A stretch of DNA of 64,000 nucleotides from UBA1952 sp965200035. GTDB lineage: Bacteria > Bacteroidota > Bacteroidia > Chitinophagales > Chitinophagaceae. Each line of letters begins with the position of its first letter. The first letter of the stretch is position 1. Under the pieces are notes generated by a model, which did no database searches, was not told the DNA's origin, and saw only the letters and a program-made list of their open reading frames with translations. The stretch lies in contig OZ241334.1 of the NCBI GenBank assembly GCA_965200035.1, positions 1,612,001-1,676,000 on the forward strand, written 5' to 3'. Below are positions 11,201 to 17,931 of this stretch, piece after piece. A program made the translations under genes and the position numbers.

Positions 11201-11616
11201 AAGTTGTCGCCGATGATCAGCTCCAGAAGGCGGTCTTTCAGGTACATCGATTGCTGCGTTCCAATCTGGTAAAAGAGGTTTTCCCATATCTGGTTGCGCA
11301 CATCGTCAGGCAATTCTTTCATCATTGCCTGCTGTGGGGCCAGCGTATCTTTGGTGAGGGTTGTGCGGTTTGTTGCCAGCCACTGTGCAAAGTCATACTG
11401 GGCCGGAACTACTGAACGCAGTTGTTCTTCAGTTGTCCATGCATTGATTCCTTTCGCCGCTTCGCTCAGCTGCACACCTTGCTGTGTCTTTTTATAGATG
11501 TTGCTTGCGCCGAGATTCATGTTTTGCGCTGCAGTCTGTACATCTATGCGTCCCTTATATTCAGGAGCACGGAAAGTGATAAAGCGAAACAGGCTGTTCT
11601 TTAAGGTCGTTTCCAT
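8260..11616 (-). CDS. Large conserved-looking protein with coiled-coil and Gly/Ala-rich central region
   Basis: A 1118-residue protein with no signal peptide; I know no family name. Residues about 130-320 are helical and charged. Around 340-480 lie beta-rich segments (YSLKAFEVEPGLYKIALAMR). At about 530-680 charged coiled-coil text (TEDTTTIEKQNERERL, ERYELQQETASVLNEQ) flanks an amphipathic small-residue stretch (SLSAGVNAQFTGAAYTLGVS). It continues with long basic/acidic helices (SEKVIQKVREERVLKIIEEF) and a well-formed segment GVYRWVDKIYKNQIINYGKR. The far end (about 950-1000) has Gly-rich text. It heads the operon containing the toxin-like gene and has its own copy of the shared operator. A structural or pore-forming partner of the Tc-like system is plausible but unproven. 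Confidence 0.7.
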   Translation of the reverse strand: METTLKNSLFRFITFRAPEYKGRIDVQTAAQNMNLGASNIYKKTQQGVQLSEAAKGINAWTTEEQLRSVVPAQYDFAQWLATNRTTLTKDTLAPQQAMMKELPDDVRNQIWENLFYQIGTQQSMYLKDRLLELIIGDNFVQQYKRTPDGSDDQLRRMAQAHVIIPKELFGKDTDFTAEGEANPASRPFTGNALHNNTIDLLIAKDEAVRIETAIAAVKSAGNQVVNDDQDRKEEALGQYNKQLNAIIRERTAGWVFDPKSPGNLPYNEDELPTFDYRPAPEMEQVVENLPSQAQHIVSEHAAEVSTTGEATRQLQQALDNTVARIFKLGSFADEVVVAGGVPMPVATLTEREEDRTGYSLKAFEVEPGLYKIALAMRAAGKNTEIISGDVTINGKSLNAKDQAALQSDGNTLGIVLGNKEGMALPSSGSFPVALNLSLNDGTTRKIETLVPVTGLTDKTFTGTWIDTVAKDGGPRTIDLTPNPAPSTYGIKKLGIADYRKVEQTICCYVPGEVSHIENIMAREYKERSTRNLRRTEDTTTIEKQNERERLTDTTSTERYELQQETASVLNEQRSLSLSAGVNAQFTGAAYTLGVSASGNYASSTSKQQSLRLAQDFARETTERASEKVIQKVREERVLKIIEEFEEQNKHGFDNRGDDAKNISGVYRWVDKIYKNQIINYGKRLMYEFMIPQPASFHKQAMSNLPFNASVIQKPVDPATTAYAIRTPKDITRANYAQWVALYGSEVEAPPADSMSIGKSFSWNGQGDWEKYDAKEDLSIPDGYYAVSAGYSINGQWDLNNGQDHTVSMVLGNSSMVDKNNNLRNNKNITGYFYYLDNYEKNIPVSVFANNFVTFNANVTVNVRLSSAVFEKWQVDTFNAIMKAYNQKLDDYNEALAKAKAEAEVVKLTNPLYYRQIESTVLKKNCVAYMVGQSYMGGQSFTAGSGSGVYAVPSAAMDKYASVARFMEQAFEWEIMSYSFFPFYWGEKAKWNEVYTFENDDPLFRAFMQSGMARVIVTVRPGFEEAVMYYLATGQVWNGGQVPVINDPLYLSIVDELKTIEEKPEGDPWETKVPTSLTVIQNSTVGLDADGLPCDDDCADEKYFFGSDLKLSRLKKAEE

Positions 11617-11697
11617 TTTTCTTCTTTGATTTTTATCTGTTGATTGTTTGTTTGTTTTTTGTACTGATCAGATACAATGCAAATGTGAAAACGATGC

Positions 11698-11714
11698 TTG
11701 CAGCCTATGTGCAA
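11698..11714 (-). promoter_or_regulatory. Putative WYL-regulator operator upstream of the 1118-residue gene
   Basis: The plus strand reads TTGCAGCCTATGTGCAA. In the direction of transcription it is TTGCACATAGGCTGCAA, one base from a perfect inverted repeat. It ends 82 bases before the start at 11616 and shares the flanking GCATC with the TcA site. It lies 84 bases from the oppositely oriented site of the regulator gene. Confidence 0.7.
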
Positions 11715-11798
11715 GGGTGCTTGCTTTGTTGGATATCAATTGTTTTATTGCTTCTCAGGATAAATTGTTGTGAATGTTACCACGCCTGCCAATAATGC

Positions 11799-11815
11799 TT
11801 GCACATAGGCTGCAG
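11799..11815 (+). promoter_or_regulatory. Putative operator upstream of the WYL regulator gene
   Basis: TTGCACATAGGCTGCAG lies 85 bases before the regulator start. It matches the sites at 4788, 11698 and 14414 when each is read in its own direction of transcription. This suggests autoregulation. Confidence 0.65.
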
Positions 11816-11851
11816 CTATTCATTTTCTGCACTTTTTAATGAATATTTTGC

Positions 11852-11859
11852 TATCTTGG
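11852..11859 (+). promoter_or_regulatory. Possible -7 element of the WYL regulator promoter
   Basis: TATCTTGG fits the Bacteroidota -7 consensus TAnnTTTG with one mismatch. It lies 41 bases before the start codon and 37 bases downstream of the operator-like site, so a bound protein would sit near the -33 region or upstream of it. Confidence 0.45.
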
Positions 11860-11899
11860 ACAACATAATATTGTTATTAAAAACAACAAATCAATTCCT

Positions 11900-12952
11900 A
11901 TGCCTGTCAATAAAGCCGCGCGCTACCGCTTCGAAATACTGGATGAATGCCTTCGTAATCCTAAAAAGAAATGGAGCAAAACGGAGCTGCTGAAGTTTGT
12001 AAACCGCCGGCTTGAGGCTCATCAGGGCGTGGAAAGCTCTATCTCATCCAGCCAGCTCCGCTATGATCTTTCGGCGATGGAGCTTGAATACGGCGCCCCG
12101 ATTGAAATGTGCCGTGATGGCCGCAGCTGCTATTATCGCTACGACGATCCTCAGTTTTCGATCAAGTCATTGCCTGTAGAAGAAGAAGATCTGGCGAAGC
12201 TGAATGATGCGGTTCTTTTGCTGCAGCAGATCAAAGGATTTTCCATTGCAGATGATCTGGCCGGCATTGTGAAAAGGCTGGAGAGCCGCTATAAATACAC
12301 CAACACGCGTGAAGCCAGCATCATCTCTTTTGAAAGCTCACCGGAGATGCAGGGCGTGGAAAACCTCGGAGATATTTATCAGGCCATCCTTCGGAAAAAT
12401 GTGTTGAAGATCGCATACCAGACGTTTAAGGCAGATAAGCCACGCATATGGGTCGTGCATCCTTATATGCTCAAAGAATACGATCACCGCTGGTATCTGC
12501 TCGGCTATGTAGATGAGAAGAAGAATCATGGAGTCTTTGCCCTGGACCGGATGAAGGAGATCAAAGTAGTGCGGCAGCCTTTTATTGAGAATACATTCAT
12601 CAACAGTGAAGATTATTTCTCAGATGTGATTGGCGTAACGCTGGCTCCTGACCACCAGGTAGAAGAGATGGAGCTGATCTTCTCTCCATTATTTGCGCCT
12701 TATGCACGCACCAAGCCTTTGCACCAATCCCAGCGCGTACTGCAGCAGTATGAAGATGGCAGCCTGCACATCGGCCTGAGCCTGATGATCAATCCGGAGC
12801 TGATACGTCTCCTGATGAGCTTTGGCAAAGATGTTAAAGTAATAGGTCCGGTGCACCTCGCCGCGCAGATCCAGGAGCACGCGCAAACGATCATTACACA
12901 ATACGAATCAGCAGAGCCCATTGAAAGCTCTATACCGCAGACAGCCCCATAA
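11900..12952 (+). CDS. WYL-domain transcriptional regulator
   Basis: A 350-residue regulator. The N-terminal region (about 1-80; RYRFEILDECLRNPKKKWSK, then SSSQLRYDLSAMELEYGAPI) is a winged helix. The central-to-C-terminal WYL domain carries the hallmark RWYLLGYVDE at about 196-205, with surrounding text (VVHPYMLKEYDHRW, GVFALDRMKEIKVV) typical of the YafY-like class. A WCX-like C-terminal extension follows. WYL regulators sense a ligand, often nucleic acid or nucleotide, and control defence, DNA-damage or phage-like genes. It is divergent from the toxin operon across a 283-bp region holding two copies of the shared operator. Two more copies precede TcA and the M15 operon. Control of the locus is inferred from this. 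Confidence 0.88.
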   Translation: MPVNKAARYRFEILDECLRNPKKKWSKTELLKFVNRRLEAHQGVESSISSSQLRYDLSAMELEYGAPIEMCRDGRSCYYRYDDPQFSIKSLPVEEEDLAKLNDAVLLLQQIKGFSIADDLAGIVKRLESRYKYTNTREASIISFESSPEMQGVENLGDIYQAILRKNVLKIAYQTFKADKPRIWVVHPYMLKEYDHRWYLLGYVDEKKNHGVFALDRMKEIKVVRQPFIENTFINSEDYFSDVIGVTLAPDHQVEEMELIFSPLFAPYARTKPLHQSQRVLQQYEDGSLHIGLSLMINPELIRLLMSFGKDVKVIGPVHLAAQIQEHAQTIITQYESAEPIESSIPQTAP

Positions 12953-13006
12953 ACCCGGGTTTCCTACCTATCCCTGTTTTTCCTAAAAACCTTTGGAAAA
13001 AATAAA

Positions 13007-13030
13007 ACCTCCTGAATCAGGAGGTTTTTT
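13007..13030. terminator. Bidirectional terminator between convergent genes
   Basis: ACCTCCTGA/TCAGGAGGT (13007-13015 with 13017-13025) forms an almost loopless palindrome. It is followed by TTTTT on the plus side and preceded by an A-run on the minus side, so it can serve both the WYL gene and the gene ending at 13050. Confidence 0.8.
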
Positions 13031-13049
13031 ATGGTGCCTGCGGCAGTGG

Positions 13050-13856
13050 TTACATAGGTACCATCAGATCTACATCTTCGGGCGACGGGCGATAAGCCGC
13101 CGGTAAAATGAGGGTGCCGGCCTTCGCTACCTGCTGACGGTAATGATCGCGGATGATGAGTTCAAAGCTGAAGTCCACATCGCGTGTGCGTACGTTTACA
13201 GGATTAATGCCGAGGCGGTCCCAATCACCGTGCAGTCTGGTAAAGCTGTTGATTACCGTACCAATAGGCTGATCATCTACCTTACCAAGATAGCGCCCTA
13301 CAATGTGAGCAGCCTGCATGGTCAGGCCCGTTACCGCTGTCAGCGATGCTGTATCAGATAGTACAGAAGACAGCTCTCCGATCAGGCTCTTATAGTTTTC
13401 ATCGTCTTTTACACTGGCCAGCACATCTGCCGTTTCGCGCAGCGCTTCTTTGCTTTTGATGATGCTGCACATTACATGCACCTGGCTGGGTGGCTTGGAC
13501 AGGCCATTATCATCTTCCTGCCAGTAATAGATCGTCTTGTTGATGGGCAGGGAATCATTGTGGCCGATTCGAGGAAATGCATTCAACTCCATCAATCCGG
13601 TAAGCTGGTTGGAGGCATCGCTTACTACCAGTGTAAGGCAATACAGGCGCGCCCTTCCGGGAAATGGCCAGAACTGCATCGTATGATTATCGCGCACAAG
13701 CGGCGGCAGCATGCGGATTTCAATACCTGCTACATCGCCAGAAGACTGGATGATGGAATGTCCTCCATCATAGCTTTCGCCGGGAGGCGCAGATTGATTG
13801 CCAAATACATCATTCTGTATCTGGCTTGTTTCTTCATTAAGAAAGTTTAGTGTCAT
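13050..13856 (-). CDS. Hypothetical protein of the M15 peptidase operon
   Basis: A 268-residue protein I do not recognise. It has no signal peptide and no evident membrane helix. The N-terminal half is beta-rich, with an aromatic/proline segment (MLPPLVRDNHTMQFWPFPGR), and reads like a beta sandwich (ARLYCLTLVVSDASNQLTGL). A helical stretch at about 135-195 follows (RETADVLASVKDD, LTAVTGLTMQAAHIVGRYLG). The C-terminal part is again beta-like. It starts 42 bases after the M15 peptidase stop and has no promoter of its own that I can see, so it is cotranscribed under the operator at 14414. The function is unknown; an effector or a companion in toxin release or assembly are both possible. Confidence 0.65.
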   Translation of the reverse strand: MTLNFLNEETSQIQNDVFGNQSAPPGESYDGGHSIIQSSGDVAGIEIRMLPPLVRDNHTMQFWPFPGRARLYCLTLVVSDASNQLTGLMELNAFPRIGHNDSLPINKTIYYWQEDDNGLSKPPSQVHVMCSIIKSKEALRETADVLASVKDDENYKSLIGELSSVLSDTASLTAVTGLTMQAAHIVGRYLGKVDDQPIGTVINSFTRLHGDWDRLGINPVNVRTRDVDFSFELIIRDHYRQQVAKAGTLILPAAYRPSPEDVDLMVPM

Positions 13857-13898
13857 ATACTTTGTTTTGATTGTTTTAAAAAGTTTGTCGCGCCCCGG

Positions 13899-14369
13899 TT
13901 ATCCGTTCACCAGTGCAAAGTGCATGGGGTCTTTGCGCCCGGTCCAGGATTGTCCGCAGAAAATGCCGTGCTTCGTCATTGTTTCAAGGAATGCTTTGCT
14001 CCATTTACCGGTGGTAGCCATCGGATTTTCACGTGCATTCAGGTCCATAGCAGCACCCCAGCTATGGATGCTGAGCACGGAATAGCCGCCGCGTACATGC
14101 CGGATGTTGAAGCAACCGTCAAATGATTTGATCTCTTTATACAGGCTGGTCTGCTCCAGTGTTCTGAAAGCCGGAATCAGCGCTGCTTTAAAGTCTTTAT
14201 GAATATAGATTTTGGCTTGCGGGAACCAGGGAAATTCTTCGCGCACGGACCATAAAGTCATCCATTTTCCTTCCCAGTCTGCTGAGCGTGGATCGCCGTA
14301 GCGGGCATAGAGTGTTTGTTGTGCCGGCGCTGCGAAAGCTACCGGCGTTTGCGGGTTTTGTGTGTTCAT
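13899..14369 (-). CDS. M15-family peptidoglycan peptidase (endolysin-like)
   Basis: A 156-residue zinc peptidase. The catalytic text is HSWGAAMDLNARENP (His and Asp zinc ligands, about 106-114) and KDPMHFALVNG near the C-terminus (third ligand His in DPMHF). This matches D-Ala-D-Ala carboxypeptidase or L-Ala-D-Glu endopeptidase folds of the M15 family. There is no signal peptide, as in phage endolysins, which need help to cross the inner membrane. It has its own copy of the locus operator 45 bases before the start. In Gram-negative bacteria, M15-type endolysins release Tc toxins (type 10 secretion). That role here is inferred; no holin or spanin is recognisable nearby. The exact bond cleaved cannot be read from the sequence. 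Confidence 0.8.
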   Translation of the reverse strand: MNTQNPQTPVAFAAPAQQTLYARYGDPRSADWEGKWMTLWSVREEFPWFPQAKIYIHKDFKAALIPAFRTLEQTSLYKEIKSFDGCFNIRHVRGGYSVLSIHSWGAAMDLNARENPMATTGKWSKAFLETMTKHGIFCGQSWTGRKDPMHFALVNG

Positions 14370-14413
14370 CGGTTGTCGTTTATTATTTATTTAGGTGAAA
14401 TAACAACTGATGT

Positions 14414-14430
14414 TTGCAGCCTATCTGCAA
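14414..14430 (-). promoter_or_regulatory. Putative WYL-regulator operator upstream of the M15 operon
   Basis: TTGCAGCCTATCTGCAA is identical over 17 bp to the site upstream of TcA and reads TTGCAGATAGGCTGCAA towards the gene. It ends 45 bases before the start at 14369, closer than the 76-85 bases seen for the other three sites. Confidence 0.7.
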
Positions 14431-14527
14431 GTATATTTTCCTGACCGGAAGCTATCTGTAATCAACCGGCAATGAATTACCAATGATGTACACAGCGATG
14501 ATGCAGATCCTTGTATGCCCGTAAAAA

Positions 14528-14558
14528 AGCCGCCGGAGCATTAAATGCTCCGGCGGCT
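14528..14558 (-). terminator. Terminator of the response regulator gene
   Basis: A perfect 14-bp stem AGCCGCCGGAGCAT/ATGCTCCGGCGGCT (14528-14541 with 14545-14558) has a 3-base loop. On the minus strand it is followed by TTTTT. Confidence 0.85.
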
Positions 14559-14583
14559 TTCATTATCTGTTGTCAGGAAAAAA

Positions 14584-15249
14584 TCAGGTGTTCATCAGCT
14601 GATGCTTGATGGCAAACAGCACCAATCCGGTTTTTGATTTAATGCCAAATTTATCAAACAAAGATTCTCTGTAGCCATCGATGGTGCGGCGGCTTACATG
14701 CAGCAGGTCGGCCATCTGCTCATAGGTGTATTCGGCTTCATCACACACCAGCCTTAGGAAGTCCTTTTCACGTGCCGTCATCTGGCTTGATACGAGGCTG
14801 CGCTCATCAATAATCTGCGGCTTGTCTTCTGCAACAAGCGCTTTGGTGAGCAGATCGTTGTGGTGATACCCGCTTCTGAAAATATCGCTGAGTGCCGTCT
14901 GCAGGCTGGCAGCGGTACAGTCTTTTTCAAGATAGCCTCGCACCCCGAGTTTGTACATACGAATGATTACTTCGTCTGTTGTGTTGAGCGTAAGCACCAG
15001 CACCGGGTATTTTATGCCTTTTTCGCGAAGCTGCTGCATCGTACGTGTGCCGCCCATCACCGGCATATTCATATCCATCAGTATCAGGTCAGGATCTTTT
15101 TTGAAGGGCAAAGCATCCAATAATTCCTGACCATTGCCATACTGAGCCATTATCTTATAAGGACCCATCAGTTCAATCAGTTCTTTCAACCCGTTTCTTA
15201 CCACCACATGATCATCTACCAGCACCAGCCCGTAATTTTTTGCAGCCAT
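14584..15249 (-). CDS. NarL/FixJ-type response regulator
   Basis: A 221-residue two-domain regulator. The receiver domain (about 5-125) has the acidic pair DD at 12-13, the phosphoacceptor Asp in LILMDMNMPVMGG and the conserved Lys in GYLEKDC. The C-terminal LuxR-type HTH (about 155-215) reads MTAREKDFLRLVCDEAEY and MADLLHVSRRTIDGYRESLF. No histidine kinase gene is adjacent, so it is an orphan that probably serves a kinase elsewhere. It has a strong terminator downstream. It lies beside the Tc-like locus, but I see no copy of the locus operator in front of it, so membership of that regulon is not supported. Confidence 0.9.
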   Translation of the reverse strand: MAAKNYGLVLVDDHVVVRNGLKELIELMGPYKIMAQYGNGQELLDALPFKKDPDLILMDMNMPVMGGTRTMQQLREKGIKYPVLVLTLNTTDEVIIRMYKLGVRGYLEKDCTAASLQTALSDIFRSGYHHNDLLTKALVAEDKPQIIDERSLVSSQMTAREKDFLRLVCDEAEYTYEQMADLLHVSRRTIDGYRESLFDKFGIKSKTGLVLFAIKHQLMNT

Positions 15250-15347
15250 AGTATTGTAGCGGTTTAGCCGATCGGCGACTGTTTTTAATAGGCAGCCGCT
15301 CTTCCTGTGAATATACTCACTTTTGGCCTATATGTTATTTCAATAAA

Positions 15348-15437
15348 AAGCGCTGCAAAAATGCAGCGCTTAAAAGAGGATAAGCTGGGCCGCATTTATA
15401 ATGCGGCCCGATATGGACTGGCATCTGTGATGCCAGT
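15348..15437 (-). terminator. Three consecutive hairpins ending the acyl-CoA dehydrogenase operon
   Basis: In minus-strand order these are ACTGGCATC/GATGCCAGT (15417-15437), GGGCCGCAT/ATGCGGCCC (15387-15409) and AAGCGCTGCA/TGCAGCGCTT (15348-15371). The last is followed by TTTTTATT, the classical terminator form. Three stacked hairpins in 90 bp are unusual and may also stabilise the mRNA end. Confidence 0.8.
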
Positions 15438-15447
15438 AAAAGAAAAA

Positions 15448-16590
15448 TTAAGCCTTAAGAATATCGCGGGATATCACCAGTTTCTGAATCTCGCTGGTAC
15501 CCTCACCAATCGTACAAAGCTTGGAATCGCGATAGAATTTTTCTGCCGGGAAATCTTTGGTATAACCATAGCCGCCGAATATCTGCACACCTTCTGTGCT
15601 TACCTGCACCGCTACTTCTGATGCATAATATTTAGCCATAGCGCTTTCCTTAGTCATCTTCACGCCACGGTTCTTCATATCAGCCGCCTGCATGATCAGC
15701 ATTTCAGACACTTCAATTTTAGTAGCCATATCTGCCAGCTTAAAGGCAATAGCCTGGAAGTTGGAGATTGGCTGGTCGAACTGGTTGCGCTCTTTGGAAT
15801 ATTTCAGCGCAGCCTCATAAGCGCCCCTGGCGATGCCTAATGAAAGCGCGGCAATCGAGATGCGTCCGCCATCCAGCACTTTCATTGCCTGCTTGAATCC
15901 TTCGCCTACACCGCCCATGCGCTGTGCATCGGAGATGCGGCAGTTATCAAAGATGAGCTCTGCAGTCTCGGAAGCGCGCATGCCCAATTTGTTTTCCTTT
16001 TTGCCTGCAGAAAAGCCCGGCGTACCACGCTCTACAATGAAAGCCGTCACATTATTGGGCGTACGAGGCTCACCGGTACGCGCCAGCACTACACATACAT
16101 TACCGGAAATACCGTGTGTGATCCAGTTCTTTGTACCATTCAACACCCATTCATCACCATCCTTAACAGCGGTACAACGCATATTGCCGGCATCAGAGCC
16201 GGTATTTGCTTCGGTAAGTCCCCAGGCACCGATCCACTCGCCGGTGGCCAGCTTGGGCAGGTATTTTTTCTTTTGCTCATCGTTGCCGAAGTACAGGATA
16301 TGGCCGGTGCAGAGCGAGTTGTGCGCAGCCACAGAAAGACCGATGGAGCCGCAGACCTTAGCGATTTCAACGATCACGGTTACGTACTCAAAATAGGAAA
16401 GTCCGCTGCCGCCGTATTCAGTTGGCACCAGCACTCCCATCAGGCCAAGCTCACCCATCTGACGAAACAGGTCCACAGGAAATTTCTGGCTTTCATCCCA
16501 TTCCATCATGTTGGGACGGATATGCTTGTTGGCGAAATCGCGCACCATGCCGGTAATTTCTACCTGAGTATCTGTTTGTTGGAAATCCAT
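15448..16590 (-). CDS. Acyl-CoA dehydrogenase, short-chain (butyryl-CoA dehydrogenase-like)
   Basis: A 380-residue FAD enzyme that oxidises acyl-CoA to trans-2-enoyl-CoA, passing electrons to ETF. The middle-domain signature (GAWGLTEANTGSDAGNMRCT, about 126-145) and the FAD/substrate text NWITHGISGNVCVVLA are present. The catalytic glutamate lies in IGEGTSEIQ near the C-terminus, as in short- and medium-chain enzymes, and the length is normal. It is the last gene of a compact operon (16604 to 16590 gap, 13 bases) and is followed by strong terminators. The precise chain-length preference cannot be read from sequence alone. Confidence 0.93.
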   Translation of the reverse strand: MDFQQTDTQVEITGMVRDFANKHIRPNMMEWDESQKFPVDLFRQMGELGLMGVLVPTEYGGSGLSYFEYVTVIVEIAKVCGSIGLSVAAHNSLCTGHILYFGNDEQKKKYLPKLATGEWIGAWGLTEANTGSDAGNMRCTAVKDGDEWVLNGTKNWITHGISGNVCVVLARTGEPRTPNNVTAFIVERGTPGFSAGKKENKLGMRASETAELIFDNCRISDAQRMGGVGEGFKQAMKVLDGGRISIAALSLGIARGAYEAALKYSKERNQFDQPISNFQAIAFKLADMATKIEVSEMLIMQAADMKNRGVKMTKESAMAKYYASEVAVQVSTEGVQIFGGYGYTKDFPAEKFYRDSKLCTIGEGTSEIQKLVISRDILKA

Positions 16591-16603
16591 TTGATAAAAA
16601 GAT

Positions 16604-17503
16604 TTAATCTATGACTAAATAGGGTGCAATTTTACGATAAATTTCCTCGTTCATCAAGGGTACCTGCCGCAACTGCCGGATATTTTCGTATCGTTTGAGG
16701 CCATTGCGCAGCAGCAGAATGTTTTTGGCCATCTTTTCTCCAAGATAAGGATGCGCCTGCAATTGCTCCAGGGTCGCCGTATTGATGCTTATTTTCCGGA
16801 TCGCTTCCGGACGGATGACGAGCTTTTGGCGCAGCATTGCGAAGGTGGTATCATCGAATTTATAAACTTCCAGCAGCTGCTCATGCTTCAAAAAGCCGCC
16901 TAGCGCATTTCTCCGCATTATAATCTTATGAGCCAGTGTTGGACCGATTCCATTCAGCCTTACAATGGTGGCTGAGTCGGTTGTATTGAGATCAAGCGTG
17001 GCAGGCAGCGGCGGCAGCTTTGCATAGCAATTGCTGTAATGATGAAGCTCGTAAGCCTTGCTGACAGATATGGATATGTATGGCTCAAGCCTCGCGTAGT
17101 CCGCTTCTGAAAGATTGTAAAGCGGCTTCAGGTCTTCCTTCTTATAAAATTTCTTCCCATGCCGACGCCAGTTTATTAATCCTTTTACCACTTTTGGCGA
17201 AAGTCCGAGTTGCAGGAAGCCCACGCTGTCCAGTGTATTCGGGTCAAATGTTTTTAACTGTACCTGAATGTTGCTGCTGGTTGCATCATCAATGGGTTCG
17301 CCGGATTTCAGATGCGTTTTCTTGTATGACTCCCATGCTATCGCGAGCTGTTTGTTTTCTGCTGCATCCTCTTCCGGTGCAGCGTAACAGTAAGGAATGG
17401 TCTGCCATGCTACAAAAAGCAGAAAGATCAGGGAGATCATGGTGGTGAGGCCCATTCGCTCTACTTTTGAGAAATGGGTGTACTCTTTAAAGAGCTTTTT
17501 CAT
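16604..17503 (-). CDS. Membrane-anchored helix-hairpin-helix (ComEA-like) protein
   Basis: A 299-residue protein with one N-terminal transmembrane segment (about 19-38, LTTMISLIFLLFVAWQTIPY) that anchors a periplasmic part. Four helix-hairpin-helix units follow, near 95-125 (LGLSPKVVKGLINWRRHG), 130-150, 170-200 (LNGIGPTLAHKIIMRRNALG) and 240-270 (HPYLGEKMAKNILLLRNG). HhH repeats of this kind bind DNA non-specifically. In ComEA they capture DNA during natural transformation, and many Bacteroidota carry this enlarged form. It sits between the zinc-ribbon gene (51-base gap) and the acyl-CoA dehydrogenase. A competence or DNA-uptake role is inferred. Confidence 0.8.
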   Translation of the reverse strand: MKKLFKEYTHFSKVERMGLTTMISLIFLLFVAWQTIPYCYAAPEEDAAENKQLAIAWESYKKTHLKSGEPIDDATSSNIQVQLKTFDPNTLDSVGFLQLGLSPKVVKGLINWRRHGKKFYKKEDLKPLYNLSEADYARLEPYISISVSKAYELHHYSNCYAKLPPLPATLDLNTTDSATIVRLNGIGPTLAHKIIMRRNALGGFLKHEQLLEVYKFDDTTFAMLRQKLVIRPEAIRKISINTATLEQLQAHPYLGEKMAKNILLLRNGLKRYENIRQLRQVPLMNEEIYRKIAPYLVID

Positions 17504-17554
17504 TGTTCGTTTCGTTGGGGAAAATGAAGATTATTACATAGTATGAAAGGCGCC

Positions 17555-17920
17555 TTATTCTTTTCGCTTTACAATTAACAGCCAGTCGCCCTCAAGCGGT
17601 AGGTAGCCATAATCATAGCAAAATGTATAGACCTGCCCTTTCTTATTCGTGTATAAATGCGTGTGGTAGCGAAAATCAAATCCGGTTTCTGCCAGTTTCT
17701 GCCGTGGAGATTTGCCCATTTCTTCACCCGTTTTGATCAGCTCTTCCAGCAGGCGACGGTTTTTGCGCAGGATATTATTGATGTTGCGCACCAGATTATT
17801 CTGATCGCTGTTCTGTTTGTTGTTGTAATTATTGCGGCAATAATCATCGCAGAACTTTTTGTCAAGCCGGCCTTTCAGAAGCTTGCCGCATTCCTGGCAG
17901 GTACGTGTTACAGTTTCCAT
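17555..17920 (-). CDS. Zinc-ribbon protein of unknown function
   Basis: A 121-residue soluble protein. The N-terminus has a treble-clef/zinc-ribbon-like motif CQECGKLLKGRLDKKFCDDY followed by CRNNYNN, giving two CxxC or CxxxC pairs for one zinc. The rest is a basic helix (LVRNINNILRKNRRLLEELI) and a beta-like C-terminus (QVYTFCYDYGYLPLEGDWLL). I recognise the cysteine motif as one common in small Bacteroidota proteins but know no function. It lies 11 bases after the monooxygenase-like gene in the same operon. Confidence 0.75.
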   Translation of the reverse strand: METVTRTCQECGKLLKGRLDKKFCDDYCRNNYNNKQNSDQNNLVRNINNILRKNRRLLEELIKTGEEMGKSPRQKLAETGFDFRYHTHLYTNKKGQVYTFCYDYGYLPLEGDWLLIVKRKE

Positions 17921-17931
17921 AAGCAGATTGA

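Noticed and set aside
14584..15249. The response regulator as part of the toxin locus
   Set aside because: It has no copy of the shared operator and has its own strong terminator, so proximity alone was not enough.
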